37,520 bases of DNA from Acidobacteriaceae bacterium. Lineage in GTDB: Bacteria > Acidobacteriota > Terriglobia > Terriglobales > Acidobacteriaceae. Location: assembly GCA_025462785.1 (NCBI GenBank), contig JAOAPG010000149.1, positions 1-37,520 on the forward strand, read 5' to 3'. The number at the start of each line of letters is the position of its first letter. The first letter of the stretch is position 1. Shown one piece after another: positions 1 through 7,904 of this stretch. The translations under genes were made by a program, and so were the position numbers. A model generated the notes under the pieces. It searched no databases, was not told where the DNA came from, and worked only from the letters and a program-made list of their open reading frames with translations.

Positions 1-284
1 ATGTAGACCTCCGTGAACAGTTTGTTCGGACAAAGCGCCATCATCCCGGGAAATGTACTTGAACCCGACAGGTTGATGTTGAAAAAAGGCCCAGTATCCG
101 CTTGAGCATCAATGATTTCCAACACCGGGATAACTCCCCCGGTAACGCTAACGTGTAGCGGATTCGAGACAAACGCTCGAAATGTATATCCGCTGCCAGT
201 CTTTTTCGCGGAACTGCTTCCGCAGGATACAAGGAGCACACTTCCAACTACGAGCACGGCAATACCACATAAGGCTTTTTTCAA
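1..284 (-). CDS. Lipoprotein, partial (C-terminus beyond window), probable beta-propeller type
   Basis: The reading frame runs off the left edge, so only about 94 N-terminal residues are visible. From a TTG at 284 the product begins with KKALCGIAVLVVGSVLLVSC, a typical lipoprotein signal ending in a lipobox Cys at residue 21, followed by GSSS and then a beta-rich stretch (YTFRAFVSNPL, then VIPVLEIIDA). The TTG is preceded at 8 nt by GGAG; an in-frame ATG at 305 without a Shine-Dalgarno is the alternative start. The head resembles the lipoprotein propeller at 21608 in this window, so a YncE/lactonase-like surface lipoprotein is plausible, but too little of the fold is present to be sure. Confidence 0.6.
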   Translation of the reverse strand, partial: MKKALCGIAVLVVGSVLLVSCGSSSAKKTGSGYTFRAFVSNPLHVSVTGGVIPVLEIIDAQADTGPFFNINLSGSSTFPGMMALCPNKLFTEVY

Positions 285-305
285 ACCTGGAACTCCGAAG
301 AGCAT

Positions 306-497
306 GCAAGGATAGAGATTTAGATGCAAAGTAGCGGATTATATCAGAGCTTGGGGAAGGAATTCTTTAAGTCGGCCGACACCTTGTTCACACCATGCGG
401 CTTGTAAGGTGCAAAACCTGCGGTCATCTTGTATTCTCGATGTACCCGCGAAAGGCCCTTTGACCTCGCATTCTTAATAGCATGGCTGCCGACTTTC
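306..497. other. Divergent intergenic region before the methionine/folate fusion gene
   Basis: About 190 bp separate the leftward lipoprotein from the rightward methyltransferase/MTHFR gene, so both promoters should lie here. I find no convincing -35/-10 pair and no match to the SAM or SAH riboswitch cores that I would expect to recognise upstream of a methionine gene. A seven-codon ORF starts at 482 and its stop overlaps the start codon of the downstream gene out of frame; nothing shows that it is translated. Confidence 0.4.
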
Positions 498-2357
498 ATG
501 GCTGAAAACTTTCTAGATCGTCTGAAGAAATCGCCGGTTCTTTGCGATGGCGCGATGGGAACCCTGCTCTATGCCAAGGGAATTTTTATTAACCGCTCCT
601 ACGACGAACTGAACGTCTCGCAGCCGGATCTGATCCGCAGCATACATCACGAGTATTTGCAGGCGGGTGCGGAGATCATTGAAACCAATACTTTCGGCGG
701 AAACTCGTTTCGCCTGGCGCGGCATAGCATGGCGGACCGTGTCCGGGAAATCAACTTGGCCGGGGCGCAATTGGCCCGTGAAGCGGCAAAGAGTTACGAC
801 GTTTGGGTTGGAGGATCGGTAGGCCCACTTGGAATCCGAATCGAGCCCTTGGGGAAAACCTCGTTCGAAGAGGCACGCGCGGCATTTCGTGAGCAGATCG
901 CAGCCCTGGTGGAAGGCGGGGCCGACCTGTTGATCATGGAAACCTTCGGCTACGTCGAGGAGTTGCATCAGGCAATCCTGGCCGCAAGAGATGTCAATCC
1001 GAAGATTCCGGTGGTCGCTCTCGTCACCGTCGACGAAGAATCGAATTGCCTGGATGGTTCCACTCCGGAATCCTTTGCACCCCGGCTGCAGGAGTGGGGT
1101 GCAGATGTTATTGGTTGTAATTGCAGCGTGGGCCCGGTAGCCATGCTGGAGGCAATGGAGCGGGTGCGCCAGGCGACTTCCCTGCCCTTGGCTGCCCAGC
1201 CAAATGCGGGAATCCCTCGCTCAGTCGAGGGCCGCAATATCTATCTTTGCTCGCCAGAATACATGGCCAGCTACGCGCGAAAATTTGTGGCTGCGGGCGT
1301 GCGACTGGTTGGCGGTTGTTGCGGGACGACGCCTGACCATATTCGGGTCATGAAGTCCGCTTTGCGGGCTGGAGAAGCGCGTTCGAAGCCTCCTGTTGCG
1401 CAAGTCACGGGAGAAGCGAAACCGGTCGTGGCGCCTGCCGTTCCGATCGAAAAGCGTTCGCTCATCGGGGAAAAGCTGGCGGCTGGCAAATTTGTAACGA
1501 TGGTGGAGATTGTTCCTCCCAAAGGCACTGACATTCGGAAGGAAATCGAAGGAGCCCGCTTTCTCAAATCCGTCGGGGTCGATGCCATCAACATTCCTGA
1601 CAGTCCGCGGGCATCGGCACGCATGAGCAATCAAGCTTTATCGCTCTTAGTACAGCGCGATGTCGGGATCGAAGCGATTCTGCACTACACCTGCCGCGAC
1701 CGCAATGTGCTGGGGATTCAATCTGATCTCTTAGGAGCCGCCGCCACCGGAATCCGTAATTTGATTTGCATTACGGGTGATCCCCCGAAGATGGGCAGTT
1801 ATCCCGACGCGACAGCGGTGTTCGATGTGGATGCCATCGGACTCGTGAATATCGTTCACAATCTGAATCGCGGCCAGGATATCGGAGGGAACCCCATTGG
1901 AGCTGGCACTGCCTTTGTAATCGGAATCGGCGCCAATCCGGGAGTTGCGAACCTGGATGAGGAAGTACGGAGATTCGAGTATAAAGTGCAAGCTGGTGCG
2001 GAATATGCGGTTACCCAACCTGTATTTGACCTCGCCCTGCTGGAGAAATTTTTGCGGCTAATAGAACATTACCGCGTTCCTGTGGTCGCTGGAATATGGC
2101 CGCTGGTTAGCGCTCGAAATGCCGAGTTCATGAAAAATGAATTGCGGGTTTCGGTCCCGAACTCCATCTTGGACCGTATGACTAAGGCAAAGACTCCAGA
2201 GGCGGCGCGAGAAGAAGGAATCCTCATTGCCCGAGAAATGCTGATTGCAGTGAAAGATATGGTGCAGGGGGCACAGATCAGCGCTCCGCAAGGAAGGTAC
2301 CCCTCCGCCGTGGATGTTTTGGAGGCATTGGGCTCTTCGGGTTCGGCCCACGCGTAA
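498..2357 (+). CDS. Bifunctional homocysteine S-methyltransferase / methylenetetrahydrofolate reductase
   Basis: The 619-residue protein joins two enzymes of methionine synthesis, as in YitJ-type fusions. Residues about 1-300 are the homocysteine S-methyltransferase domain: the opening VLCDGAMGTLL and the three zinc-ligand cysteines in GCNCSVGP (near residue 206) and GGCCGTTPDH (near 272-275). A linker rich in Pro, Ala and Val leads to the MTHFR barrel (about 330-610) with MVEIVPPKGTD, a DSPRASARMSN segment and ITGDPPKMGSYP. It would reduce methylene-THF to methyl-THF and transfer a methyl group to homocysteine in the cytoplasm. An in-frame start at 429 would add 23 residues unlike the family N-terminus; ATG 498 puts the conserved CDGAMG at the expected distance. 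No clear ribosome binding site precedes it. Confidence 0.9.
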   Translation: MAENFLDRLKKSPVLCDGAMGTLLYAKGIFINRSYDELNVSQPDLIRSIHHEYLQAGAEIIETNTFGGNSFRLARHSMADRVREINLAGAQLAREAAKSYDVWVGGSVGPLGIRIEPLGKTSFEEARAAFREQIAALVEGGADLLIMETFGYVEELHQAILAARDVNPKIPVVALVTVDEESNCLDGSTPESFAPRLQEWGADVIGCNCSVGPVAMLEAMERVRQATSLPLAAQPNAGIPRSVEGRNIYLCSPEYMASYARKFVAAGVRLVGGCCGTTPDHIRVMKSALRAGEARSKPPVAQVTGEAKPVVAPAVPIEKRSLIGEKLAAGKFVTMVEIVPPKGTDIRKEIEGARFLKSVGVDAINIPDSPRASARMSNQALSLLVQRDVGIEAILHYTCRDRNVLGIQSDLLGAAATGIRNLICITGDPPKMGSYPDATAVFDVDAIGLVNIVHNLNRGQDIGGNPIGAGTAFVIGIGANPGVANLDEEVRRFEYKVQAGAEYAVTQPVFDLALLEKFLRLIEHYRVPVVAGIWPLVSARNAEFMKNELRVSVPNSILDRMTKAKTPEAAREEGILIAREMLIAVKDMVQGAQISAPQGRYPSAVDVLEALGSSGSAHA

Positions 2358-2449
2358 CTCAGCCGAGCAACTTACTACTTGAGCTACCTACAGGTTTAAC
2401 CGGATTCCTATCGGCTTGAACTACAGTAGAATCCTTCGAGGAGCCTCAC

Positions 2450-2689
2450 TTGCCGAAATTCGAAGATTGCCTCCAGCGTCTGGAAAAAATTGTCCAAGAA
2501 CTCGAAAAAGGTGATGTGCCACTTGAGAAGTCTCTGACGCTTTTTGAGGAGGGAATGCAGCTTTCTAGTGCCTGTCGAAAGGAACTGGAAGAAGCAGAAG
2601 GCAAAGTCGAGATTCTGTTAAAACAAAATGGCAAGCTACAGCCTGAGCCATTTGAAGGTGTTGGCGAAAGAGCAGGCAGCCGAAGATAG
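2450..2689 (+). CDS. xseB: Exodeoxyribonuclease VII small subunit
   Basis: This 79-residue acidic helical protein has the full family signature: FEDCLQRLEKIVQELEKGD, then PLEKSLTLFEEGMQL and a C-terminal helix ending in a VEILLKQNG segment. XseB binds the large subunit XseA to form the nuclease that degrades single-stranded DNA. The large subunit is not in this window. The start is TTG, supported by a GAGG ribosome binding site just upstream; no in-frame ATG fits the family. The gene is followed by a receiver-like gene and the prenyl synthase, which recalls the common xseB-ispA arrangement. Confidence 0.9.
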   Translation: MPKFEDCLQRLEKIVQELEKGDVPLEKSLTLFEEGMQLSSACRKELEEAEGKVEILLKQNGKLQPEPFEGVGERAGSRR

Positions 2690-2809
2690 TTTTACCGTCC
2701 GTCGTCGTTCGTCTCGTATTTTGGGAGCCCCTAACCGTTTGCAACAGGACTCCTGGTGGTGCTGTTGCAGCCCGCTCACCGCTCAAAGCGGTCAGTTGCG
2801 GAGGGAAGT

Positions 2810-3166
2810 ATGCAGCTGTCTCACGTTGTTCTCCTTCAGCGTGACATCGATGTCACCGAGTCCATGGCCGCGAGTCTGTCTAAGGCGTTTTCTTCCATTG
2901 ACGCAACCCAGTCCATCGACAAGCTTCAGAGAAGCATCGCCGAACGCCGCCCCGCAGTTGTAATCGTCGATTTAGAAATGATCTCGATAAACGACGTTAA
3001 GCGTCTCTGCACCGATTTTTCGGACGTAAAATTTATCTGCACTCACCGTTTGGCAGACGACGAGATGTGGACGCAGGCGCTTGGCGCGGGCGCAGTAGAT
3101 GTCTGTCCGTCATTCGACGTCGGTGGTATCGCAAGCTCAGCTTTGCGAAATACTGCGATGGCCTAA
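2810..3166 (+). CDS. Degenerate response-regulator receiver-like protein
   Basis: The 118-residue product has the alternating strand/helix pattern of a CheY-type receiver: strand VVLLQRD, strand VVIVDLEM with Asp54 in the phosphoacceptor position, strand FICTHR with Thr78 in the switch position, and GAGAVDVCPSF near the end. The acidic pair normally found after strand 1 is reduced to RD, and the conserved Lys after strand 5 is missing (VCPSF instead of a K-P), so phosphorylation-driven switching is doubtful. No output domain is attached. ATG 2810 has an excellent GGAGGG site, whereas the upstream GTG at 2756 would add an unrelated 18 residues. It sits between xseB and the prenyl synthase, 37 nt before the latter. 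Function is unknown. Confidence 0.65.
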   Translation: MQLSHVVLLQRDIDVTESMAASLSKAFSSIDATQSIDKLQRSIAERRPAVVIVDLEMISINDVKRLCTDFSDVKFICTHRLADDEMWTQALGAGAVDVCPSFDVGGIASSALRNTAMA

Positions 3167-3203
3167 GCTCCTGTTGCGTACTGGAGCAGGCGGCCCTCTC
3201 AAT

Positions 3204-4145
3204 ATGGCGGACAACTCTGGCGCTACATCGAAGTCCACATCTTCGCTTGCTATACTCTCGCTCATGCTTAAAGAGACTCTGGAGCGAGGCCAGGCGCAGA
3301 CCGATGCAGCTTTGGAACGGCTGATCCCGCCTGCCACACAGCATCCGACCTCCATCCATCTGGCCATGAGACATAGTGTGTTCGCAGGAGGTAAGCGGAT
3401 ACGGCCGATTCTGTGCATTGAAGCTGGGCGGATGATCGCCGGGTTGATCCCCCCAGGCATCGAAGAACTAGGCGCTGCACTGGAAATGTTGCACACCTAT
3501 TCCCTAATTCATGACGATCTCCCAGCTCTCGACAATGATGATCTGCGGCGGGGTCGTCCGACTTGCCATAAAGTCTTCGGAGAGGCGATCGCAATCTTGG
3601 CAGGCGATGCCCTGCAAACCCAGGCGTACGAAGTTCTCTCCCAATTACAATGCCCGGCAGACGCAAGCGTGCGCATCATCAATGAAATCGCTCGCGGCAC
3701 AGGAACTGTAGACGGGATGATCGGCGGCCAGGTGGTGGACTTGGAAGCCGAAGGGACAAAACCGAGTACCGAAACACTGAAATATATCCACCGAGCCAAA
3801 ACTGCTGCGCTGATTACGGCCAGCATTGTGAGTGGAGGGATATACTCGGGCGCTGAAGATACCGAGCTTGCCAAATTAAGGTCGTTCGGACAGTCAATCG
3901 GCTTGGCATTTCAAATCGTGGACGATGTGCTTGATGTTACCCAGAGTTCCGAGCAATTGGGAAAGACGGCCGGGAAAGACACAGTTGCAGAGAAAGCAAC
4001 GTATCCGGCGCTGTTTGGGATCGAGGAGTCGATCAAGAAAGCAGACACTCTGGTGGAATCGGCATTTGCTTCGCTGCAAAGTTTCGGTAACCGGGCGGAT
4101 ACGCTAAAGGCATTGGCAAGATTTCTGGTGGAACGAAAGAAATAG
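3204..4145 (+). CDS. ispA: Polyprenyl synthetase (farnesyl/geranylgeranyl diphosphate synthase type)
   Basis: This is an all-helical trans-prenyltransferase that condenses isopentenyl diphosphate with an allylic diphosphate. The substrate-binding FAGGKRIRP, first Asp-rich motif HDDLPALDNDD and its RRGRPTCH continuation, the GDALQ helix, the GGQVVDLE helix and the second Asp-rich motif VDDVLD are all present. The DDLPALD spacing is that of bacterial IspA. From ATG 3204 the protein is 313 residues, slightly above the usual 295-300; an internal ATG at 3264 gives 293 residues and is equally possible, since neither has a strong ribosome binding site. Product chain length cannot be read from the sequence with certainty. 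The position after xseB fits the frequent xseB-ispA neighbourhood, but no dxs follows. Confidence 0.88.
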   Translation: MADNSGATSKSTSSLAILSLMLKETLERGQAQTDAALERLIPPATQHPTSIHLAMRHSVFAGGKRIRPILCIEAGRMIAGLIPPGIEELGAALEMLHTYSLIHDDLPALDNDDLRRGRPTCHKVFGEAIAILAGDALQTQAYEVLSQLQCPADASVRIINEIARGTGTVDGMIGGQVVDLEAEGTKPSTETLKYIHRAKTAALITASIVSGGIYSGAEDTELAKLRSFGQSIGLAFQIVDDVLDVTQSSEQLGKTAGKDTVAEKATYPALFGIEESIKKADTLVESAFASLQSFGNRADTLKALARFLVERKK

Positions 4146-4236
4146 GGACTTGATTTTCATAGGTGAAGGGGTTACCTCCGGTCGTCCCAAGTCCTGCTAT
4201 TCCCCCCAACGTCTGTGATAAAAAGGTAAGTGTCTC

Positions 4237-4297
4237 GGCGATGGAGTTCGCCATAACCGCCTGTCTTGTCCTTCCGGATCAGGCTGATAACTCCTAC
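4237..4297 (+). promoter_or_regulatory. Fluoride riboswitch (crcB motif) aptamer
   Basis: The stretch carries the conserved crcB-motif elements in order: GGCGATGGAGTTCGCC (hairpin GGCG/CGCC), then ATAACCGCC, a second stem GCCTG (4259-4263) with CAGGC (4280-4284), then GGCTGATAACTCCTAC. The loop GGAGT (4243-4247) is exactly complementary to ACTCC (4290-4294), which is the pseudoknot of this riboswitch class. It lies directly upstream of a fluoride channel gene, the classic regulated target. Fluoride binding would be expected to switch crcB expression on. Confidence 0.93.
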
Positions 4298-4315
4298 AAA
4301 CTCTTTGTAGGGAGA
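4294..4315 (+). promoter_or_regulatory. Likely expression platform of the fluoride riboswitch
   Basis: An inverted repeat CTACAAA/TTTGTAG with a three-base loop (4294-4310) begins inside the aptamer 3' end and stops against the GGGAGA ribosome binding site of the next gene. In addition, CTCCTAC (4291-4297) is complementary to GTAGGGAG (4307-4314) apart from one extra G. Pairing of this arm with the Shine-Dalgarno would compete with pseudoknot formation, so a translational on-switch is the simplest reading. This mechanism is inferred from base pairing only. Confidence 0.6.
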
Positions 4316-4323
4316 ACTCTATC

Positions 4324-4698
4324 GTGAACGATTTCCTTGTTGTATCTGTCGGCGCCATTCTCGGCGCGAATGCACGTTACATCCTGAGTCGCTACGTCGC
4401 CAAGCTTTTGGGTCCCGCCTTTCCCTACGGAACCCTGTTCATCAATGTCACCGGAAGCTTGGTTGTCGGCTTCTTCATGATTTGGGCAACTGAGCGTGTG
4501 CTGCTCGATCCGCGCTGGCGATTGCTGGTCGTCGTCGGATTTTGCGGCGCGTTCACCACGTTTTCCAGCTACGCATTCGAAACCATGGCTTATTTCGAGC
4601 AGGGCCAATGGCTACTCATGTTCACCAACATTTTTACCAACAACGTATTGTGTTTGCTGGCTGCGCTGACGGGCATGGCACTCGCGAGGGTGCTGTAG
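4324..4698 (+). CDS. crcB: Fluoride ion channel/exporter CrcB (FluC)
   Basis: The 124-residue membrane protein has the family landmarks: GANARY near the N-terminus, GTLFINVTGSLVVGF in the second helix and the highly conserved GFCGAFTTFSSYAFET with the pore Phe and Thr residues, followed by a final helix of hydrophobic residues. CrcB forms dual-topology dimers in the inner membrane that let toxic fluoride leave the cell. The start is GTG with GGGAGA 8 nt upstream. Placement behind a fluoride riboswitch strengthens the call. The stop is separated by one base from the start of the DUF190 gene, indicating cotranscription. Confidence 0.95.
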   Translation: MNDFLVVSVGAILGANARYILSRYVAKLLGPAFPYGTLFINVTGSLVVGFFMIWATERVLLDPRWRLLVVVGFCGAFTTFSSYAFETMAYFEQGQWLLMFTNIFTNNVLCLLAALTGMALARVL

Positions 4699-4699
4699 A

Positions 4700-5029
4700 A
4701 TGCGAGAGAACATGGCTGTCCAGGTCACAATTTACTTGATGGAAGGCGATAAGTTTGGGAACCGGCCGCTGCATTCGGAGATTCTCAACTATCTTCACCA
4801 AGAAAACGTCTTTGCGGCGGTTACTTTTCACGGAGTGGCTGGGTTCCTGGGCCGAATGCGAATCAAAACAAGTCACCTCGTGGACGCTGGGGGCAAGTTG
4901 CCCATCGTCATTATCTTCGTCGATGCAGATGAACACGTGGCTCGTGTCCTCCCGAAACTGAAGGAAATGGCAGCGCATCGGTTGATCGTGCGCGAGAACG
5001 TGGTGATCGAGCAGGGCAGCCTTGACTAA
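4700..5029 (+). CDS. DUF190 (PII-like) protein of the fluoride operon
   Basis: The 109-residue product matches the DUF190 pattern: VTIYLMEGDKFGNRPLHSEI, then FHGVAGFLGRMRIKTSHLVD and LPIVIIFVDADEHV, with a LPKLKEM helix and a LIVRENVVI end strand. DUF190 proteins have a PII-like ferredoxin fold and are often encoded beside crcB; their exact function is not established. Here the gene begins one base after the crcB stop, so it should share the fluoride-controlled transcript. An alternative ATG at 4712, with GAGAG upstream, would remove four residues. The end overlaps the next gene by 8 nt. Confidence 0.85.
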   Translation: MRENMAVQVTIYLMEGDKFGNRPLHSEILNYLHQENVFAAVTFHGVAGFLGRMRIKTSHLVDAGGKLPIVIIFVDADEHVARVLPKLKEMAAHRLIVRENVVIEQGSLD

Positions 5030-5801
5030 CACGTCCGCCCGTTCGCTCGACGTTCTGGCCGTTGCTGCTCATCGCGATGATGTCGAACAGACCTGTGGTG
5101 GAACCATGCTCAAGATGTCGCAGCTTGGATATCGGACAGGTATTCTCGATCTGACACAGGGAGAGATGGGAACGCGAGGCACCGCTGAAGACAGAAAGCG
5201 CGAAGCTGAAGAAGCAGCTAAGATTTTGGGCATTGCGTGGCGAAAAGCGCTAGACATCCCTGACGGTCGCGTCGAGAACACGTGGGAAAATCGCCTGAAA
5301 GTTGCGCAAGTACTACGGGAGCAAAAGCCCCGCGTAGTGATATTGCCATACTGGAAGGGGCGTCATCCAGATCACTACACTGCTTCAACTTTGGGATACG
5401 AAGCTTGCTTTCTGGCAGGTCTCGCGAAACTCGATGTAAGCCAAACCCTAAGCACTCAGCATTCTTCGTTCAGCGAAACTCTCGCTGCACATAGTTCTCC
5501 ACACCGTCCCTTTAAGATTGTTTATGCGACGCTTTACTACGATATTCGGCCAACATTCGTCGTGGACATCACGGAACAATTCGAAGCACGCTTCGAGTCT
5601 CTAATGGCCTATAAGACACAGTTCAGCGATCAGGAAGCCGGCAAAGACCTCTTCCCTGCCCGAGCAGAGATTCGGTCGCGAATAGAAGCGATGGCAAGAT
5701 TCTATGGAATGTTAGGAGGAGTGACGTACGCAGAACCATTCCTGCAAAAAGAAGTGGGACTAGTCGAAGATCTAACGACGATTCCAGTCAAGTCCATTTA
5801 A
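5022..5801 (+). CDS. bshB1: PIG-L family deacetylase, probable bacillithiol deacetylase BshB1
   Basis: The 259-residue protein is a LmbE/PIG-L zinc hydrolase. The N-terminal zinc motif reads AAHRDDVEQ (His17, Asp19-Asp20), followed by CGGTM, and the distal motif is GRHPDH (His115, His118). The central DLTQGEMGTRGT segment and EAEEAAKILG helix are typical of BshB1, which removes acetate from GlcNAc-malate during bacillithiol synthesis. A small PIG-L deacetylase acting on another N-acetyl sugar is the alternative. The usual HPDD is HRDD here. The start is TTG overlapping the DUF190 stop, so translation is probably coupled. Neither bshA nor bshC is in the window. Confidence 0.75.
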   Translation: MTNTSARSLDVLAVAAHRDDVEQTCGGTMLKMSQLGYRTGILDLTQGEMGTRGTAEDRKREAEEAAKILGIAWRKALDIPDGRVENTWENRLKVAQVLREQKPRVVILPYWKGRHPDHYTASTLGYEACFLAGLAKLDVSQTLSTQHSSFSETLAAHSSPHRPFKIVYATLYYDIRPTFVVDITEQFEARFESLMAYKTQFSDQEAGKDLFPARAEIRSRIEAMARFYGMLGGVTYAEPFLQKEVGLVEDLTTIPVKSI

Positions 5802-6347
5802 GTTCGTATTATGCCAACTCATTTGACAAGCTACGAAGTTTTTCACACAGACCGGAGCTCTTCAATTGTCATGAGAGGGGACCTAAACAATGGTTGGCGA
5901 AAGCTAAAGAATCGGTGGGGCTTTGATTCCTCGCGCACGATTCCTTTCCGACAGGGTTGTTCAATTCGCGCGCGCATTTGTGTGTTACCGCGCATGGTAG
6001 TCTCGCTCAACACATACCAGAATTCCCCGGAATCTCGGTTGGAAGAAACGAAAAATTGCTGCGGTACTCTTTGCGAAATCGAATCCTAGAGGTAACCATT
6101 CCCCTCACTAGCGAACAGCAATGGAGGACTATGAGCAATGGTCGGAATGGACTGGAAGTAGAGGAACCCGTATTTGTCCGGATCATTCCCAGAACTCTTC
6201 ACTTCAGCTTCACTAGTCTAATTGTCTTTCATGAGTCCTACCCAGCGATCCCCGATGTGAAAGAATGGGGGCAGAAAATGTTTCTCCATGGCGGTCGACC
6301 CGAGTCAAACCGAAGGCGATTCTGACATTTATGAAAAATACGCGAAT
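5802..6347. other. Gene-poor interval
   Basis: About 545 bp lie between the convergent bshB1-like and O-methyltransferase genes. Open frames of 92 and 122 codons exist on the forward strand (5811-6089 and 5957-6325), but they overlap each other, lack ribosome binding sites and show no recognisable motif. A 33-codon frame at 6288-6389 is also open. No RNA gene, terminator or repeat was recognised. It may be decayed coding sequence. Confidence 0.4.
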
Positions 6348-7010
6348 TTAATGCTTAATAGCGACCGCTACTCCATCCCTAACCGGTAAAATTGTCGTGA
6401 ACACCTCGGGCGAGCTATAAAGGGCCCGATTCAATTCCTGGATCGCCTTGGTTCGCGCATCTGCGCCGTTTTTCTCGACGACCTTGCCGCTCCAAAGAAC
6501 GTTATCTGTAATGAACAAGCCGCCCTTTCTCAGTCTCGGCATAGCAGCGCGAAATGCACGAGGATAATCTTCTTTATCGATATCGTTAAAAATGATATCG
6601 AACTCCTGTTTCTGCTCTGACAGAAGCTCCAATGCGTCTCCCGTCTTGACCGTTATACGATCGCTCACCCCCGCTTTTTCGAAGTATCCGCGGGCCTCAT
6701 CGGCATTGTTCCGGTCTCCATCGGTATAAATCACGCGTCCACCCTCTCCGACAGCACGCGCCCACCAGATCGTCGAGTATCCGATTGCCGAACCCATCTC
6801 GAATACCGATTTAGCGTTGATCATTAGCGCAAGTTGATGAAGAATGCGAGCCACTACGGGCCCGACAATCGGGATATGACGCTGCGTTGCCTGCTCTTCC
6901 ATTTTCTGCACAACTTCATCTCGCGGCGGAAGTAGTGAATACAAATAATCATCCACGCCCGGCTCAGTAACAAACCCTTGATGTTGCCAATCCGGTTTTG
7001 TTTCAGCCAA
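6348..7010 (-). CDS. O-methyltransferase (class I, COMT/caffeoyl-CoA type)
   Basis: The product is a soluble SAM-dependent O-methyltransferase of the Methyltransf_3 group. The SAM-binding strand and loop read VFEMGSAIGYSTIWWA, followed by the acidic YTDGD end of strand 2, the metal-site segment FDIIFNDIDKEDYP and LFITDNVLWSGKV, where Asp and Asn residues usually hold a divalent cation. The substrate is not predictable; such enzymes methylate catechols or other hydroxyl groups. TTG 7010 is chosen because GGAGGG lies just upstream and the protein then has 220 residues, the usual size; GTG 7034 would add eight residues without a binding site. The gene is convergent with the operon ending at 5801. 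Confidence 0.82.
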   Translation of the reverse strand: MAETKPDWQHQGFVTEPGVDDYLYSLLPPRDEVVQKMEEQATQRHIPIVGPVVARILHQLALMINAKSVFEMGSAIGYSTIWWARAVGEGGRVIYTDGDRNNADEARGYFEKAGVSDRITVKTGDALELLSEQKQEFDIIFNDIDKEDYPRAFRAAMPRLRKGGLFITDNVLWSGKVVEKNGADARTKAIQELNRALYSSPEVFTTILPVRDGVAVAIKH

Positions 7011-7090
7011 TTTTCCCTCCACCCAAAAAGGCACCCATTAAATATTGCGACAATGAATTTCTTCCCGAACTTTCTATCTGCTGGGAAGAC

Positions 7091-7792
7091 CTAGGAAATC
7101 GTTTCGCCCGGCTTCATCTCATGAACGTCGACGTGCGGCACCAGTTTCCGCAATTCGCCCGGCCTTCCTACCAAGACCGGAAAAGTTCCGAAGTGCATTG
7201 GAATCACCGTTTTCGCTTGCAGCAAATTGCATGCGTAGGCCGCTTCTCGCGGTCCCATGGTGAAATGATCTCCGATGGGTATCATCGCAATTTCCGGACG
7301 GTACAGCTCACGAATAATCTGCATATCACCGAATACATTCGTATCGCCGGCGTGGTAGATTTTCACTCCATTTTCAAATTCGATGACATAACCGCAGGCT
7401 TCGCCGCCATAAATGAGCTCATCACCATCTTTGATACCACAGGAATGGTCGGCGTGAACCATGGTCACCTTAATGTCGCCGACAGTCTGCGTGCCGCCCT
7501 TGTTCATCGCAGAAGTTTGTTTCGCGCCTTTTTTCTCCAGCCATCCCGCCAATTCAGGAATACCGACAACCTTTGGATTATGTTTCTTCGCAATTTCAAC
7601 TGCATCGCCAATATGATCGAAGTGCCCGTGAGTGCAGAGCATCACGTCGACTTTCTTGATGTCTTTTTCTTCACCTGGACACATGGGATTGCCCATCACC
7701 CACGGGTCTACAAGAATAGTCTTGCCCGCGGGAGTTTCCATCCGAAACGTTGCGTGTCCCAGCCAAGTTATTTTGACGCCTTTCAGATTCAT
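7091..7792 (-). CDS. UPF0173 metal-dependent hydrolase (metallo-beta-lactamase fold)
   Basis: The 233-residue protein opens with VKITWLGHATF and LVDPWV and carries the zinc motif THGHFDHIGD (residues about 54-63), with further ligand candidates in HADHSCG, YHAGDT and PMHFGTFP. This order matches the UPF0173 family of small metallo-beta-lactamase-fold hydrolases, whose natural substrates are unknown. The start at ATG 7792 follows AAAGAGAA; longer in-frame starts up to 7858 add a basic tail foreign to the family. It is 80 bp upstream of the O-methyltransferase on the same strand and divergent from hpt. Confidence 0.88.
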   Translation of the reverse strand: MNLKGVKITWLGHATFRMETPAGKTILVDPWVMGNPMCPGEEKDIKKVDVMLCTHGHFDHIGDAVEIAKKHNPKVVGIPELAGWLEKKGAKQTSAMNKGGTQTVGDIKVTMVHADHSCGIKDGDELIYGGEACGYVIEFENGVKIYHAGDTNVFGDMQIIRELYRPEIAMIPIGDHFTMGPREAAYACNLLQAKTVIPMHFGTFPVLVGRPGELRKLVPHVDVHEMKPGETIS

Positions 7793-7904
7793 GTAATTCT
7801 CTTTCGTGACGCCGTTCCAATTTCGCAGCTGCCGCTTAGCACGACTTTGCTTCTGCAAACTTCTAAGTGCTTACTGCCGATAGCTAGTTTAATATGGAAA
7901 ACCC

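Noticed and set aside
429..497. N-terminal extension of the methionine/folate fusion gene
   Set aside because: The 23 extra residues do not match the family start and have no ribosome binding site.
5811..6325. Overlapping forward frames of 92 and 122 codons
   Set aside because: No ribosome binding site, no recognisable motif, and the two frames overlap each other; reported only as a gene-poor interval.
6288..6389. 33-codon forward frame opening MAVDPSQTEGD
   Set aside because: It overlaps the end of the reverse-strand methyltransferase and has no ribosome binding site or known homology.
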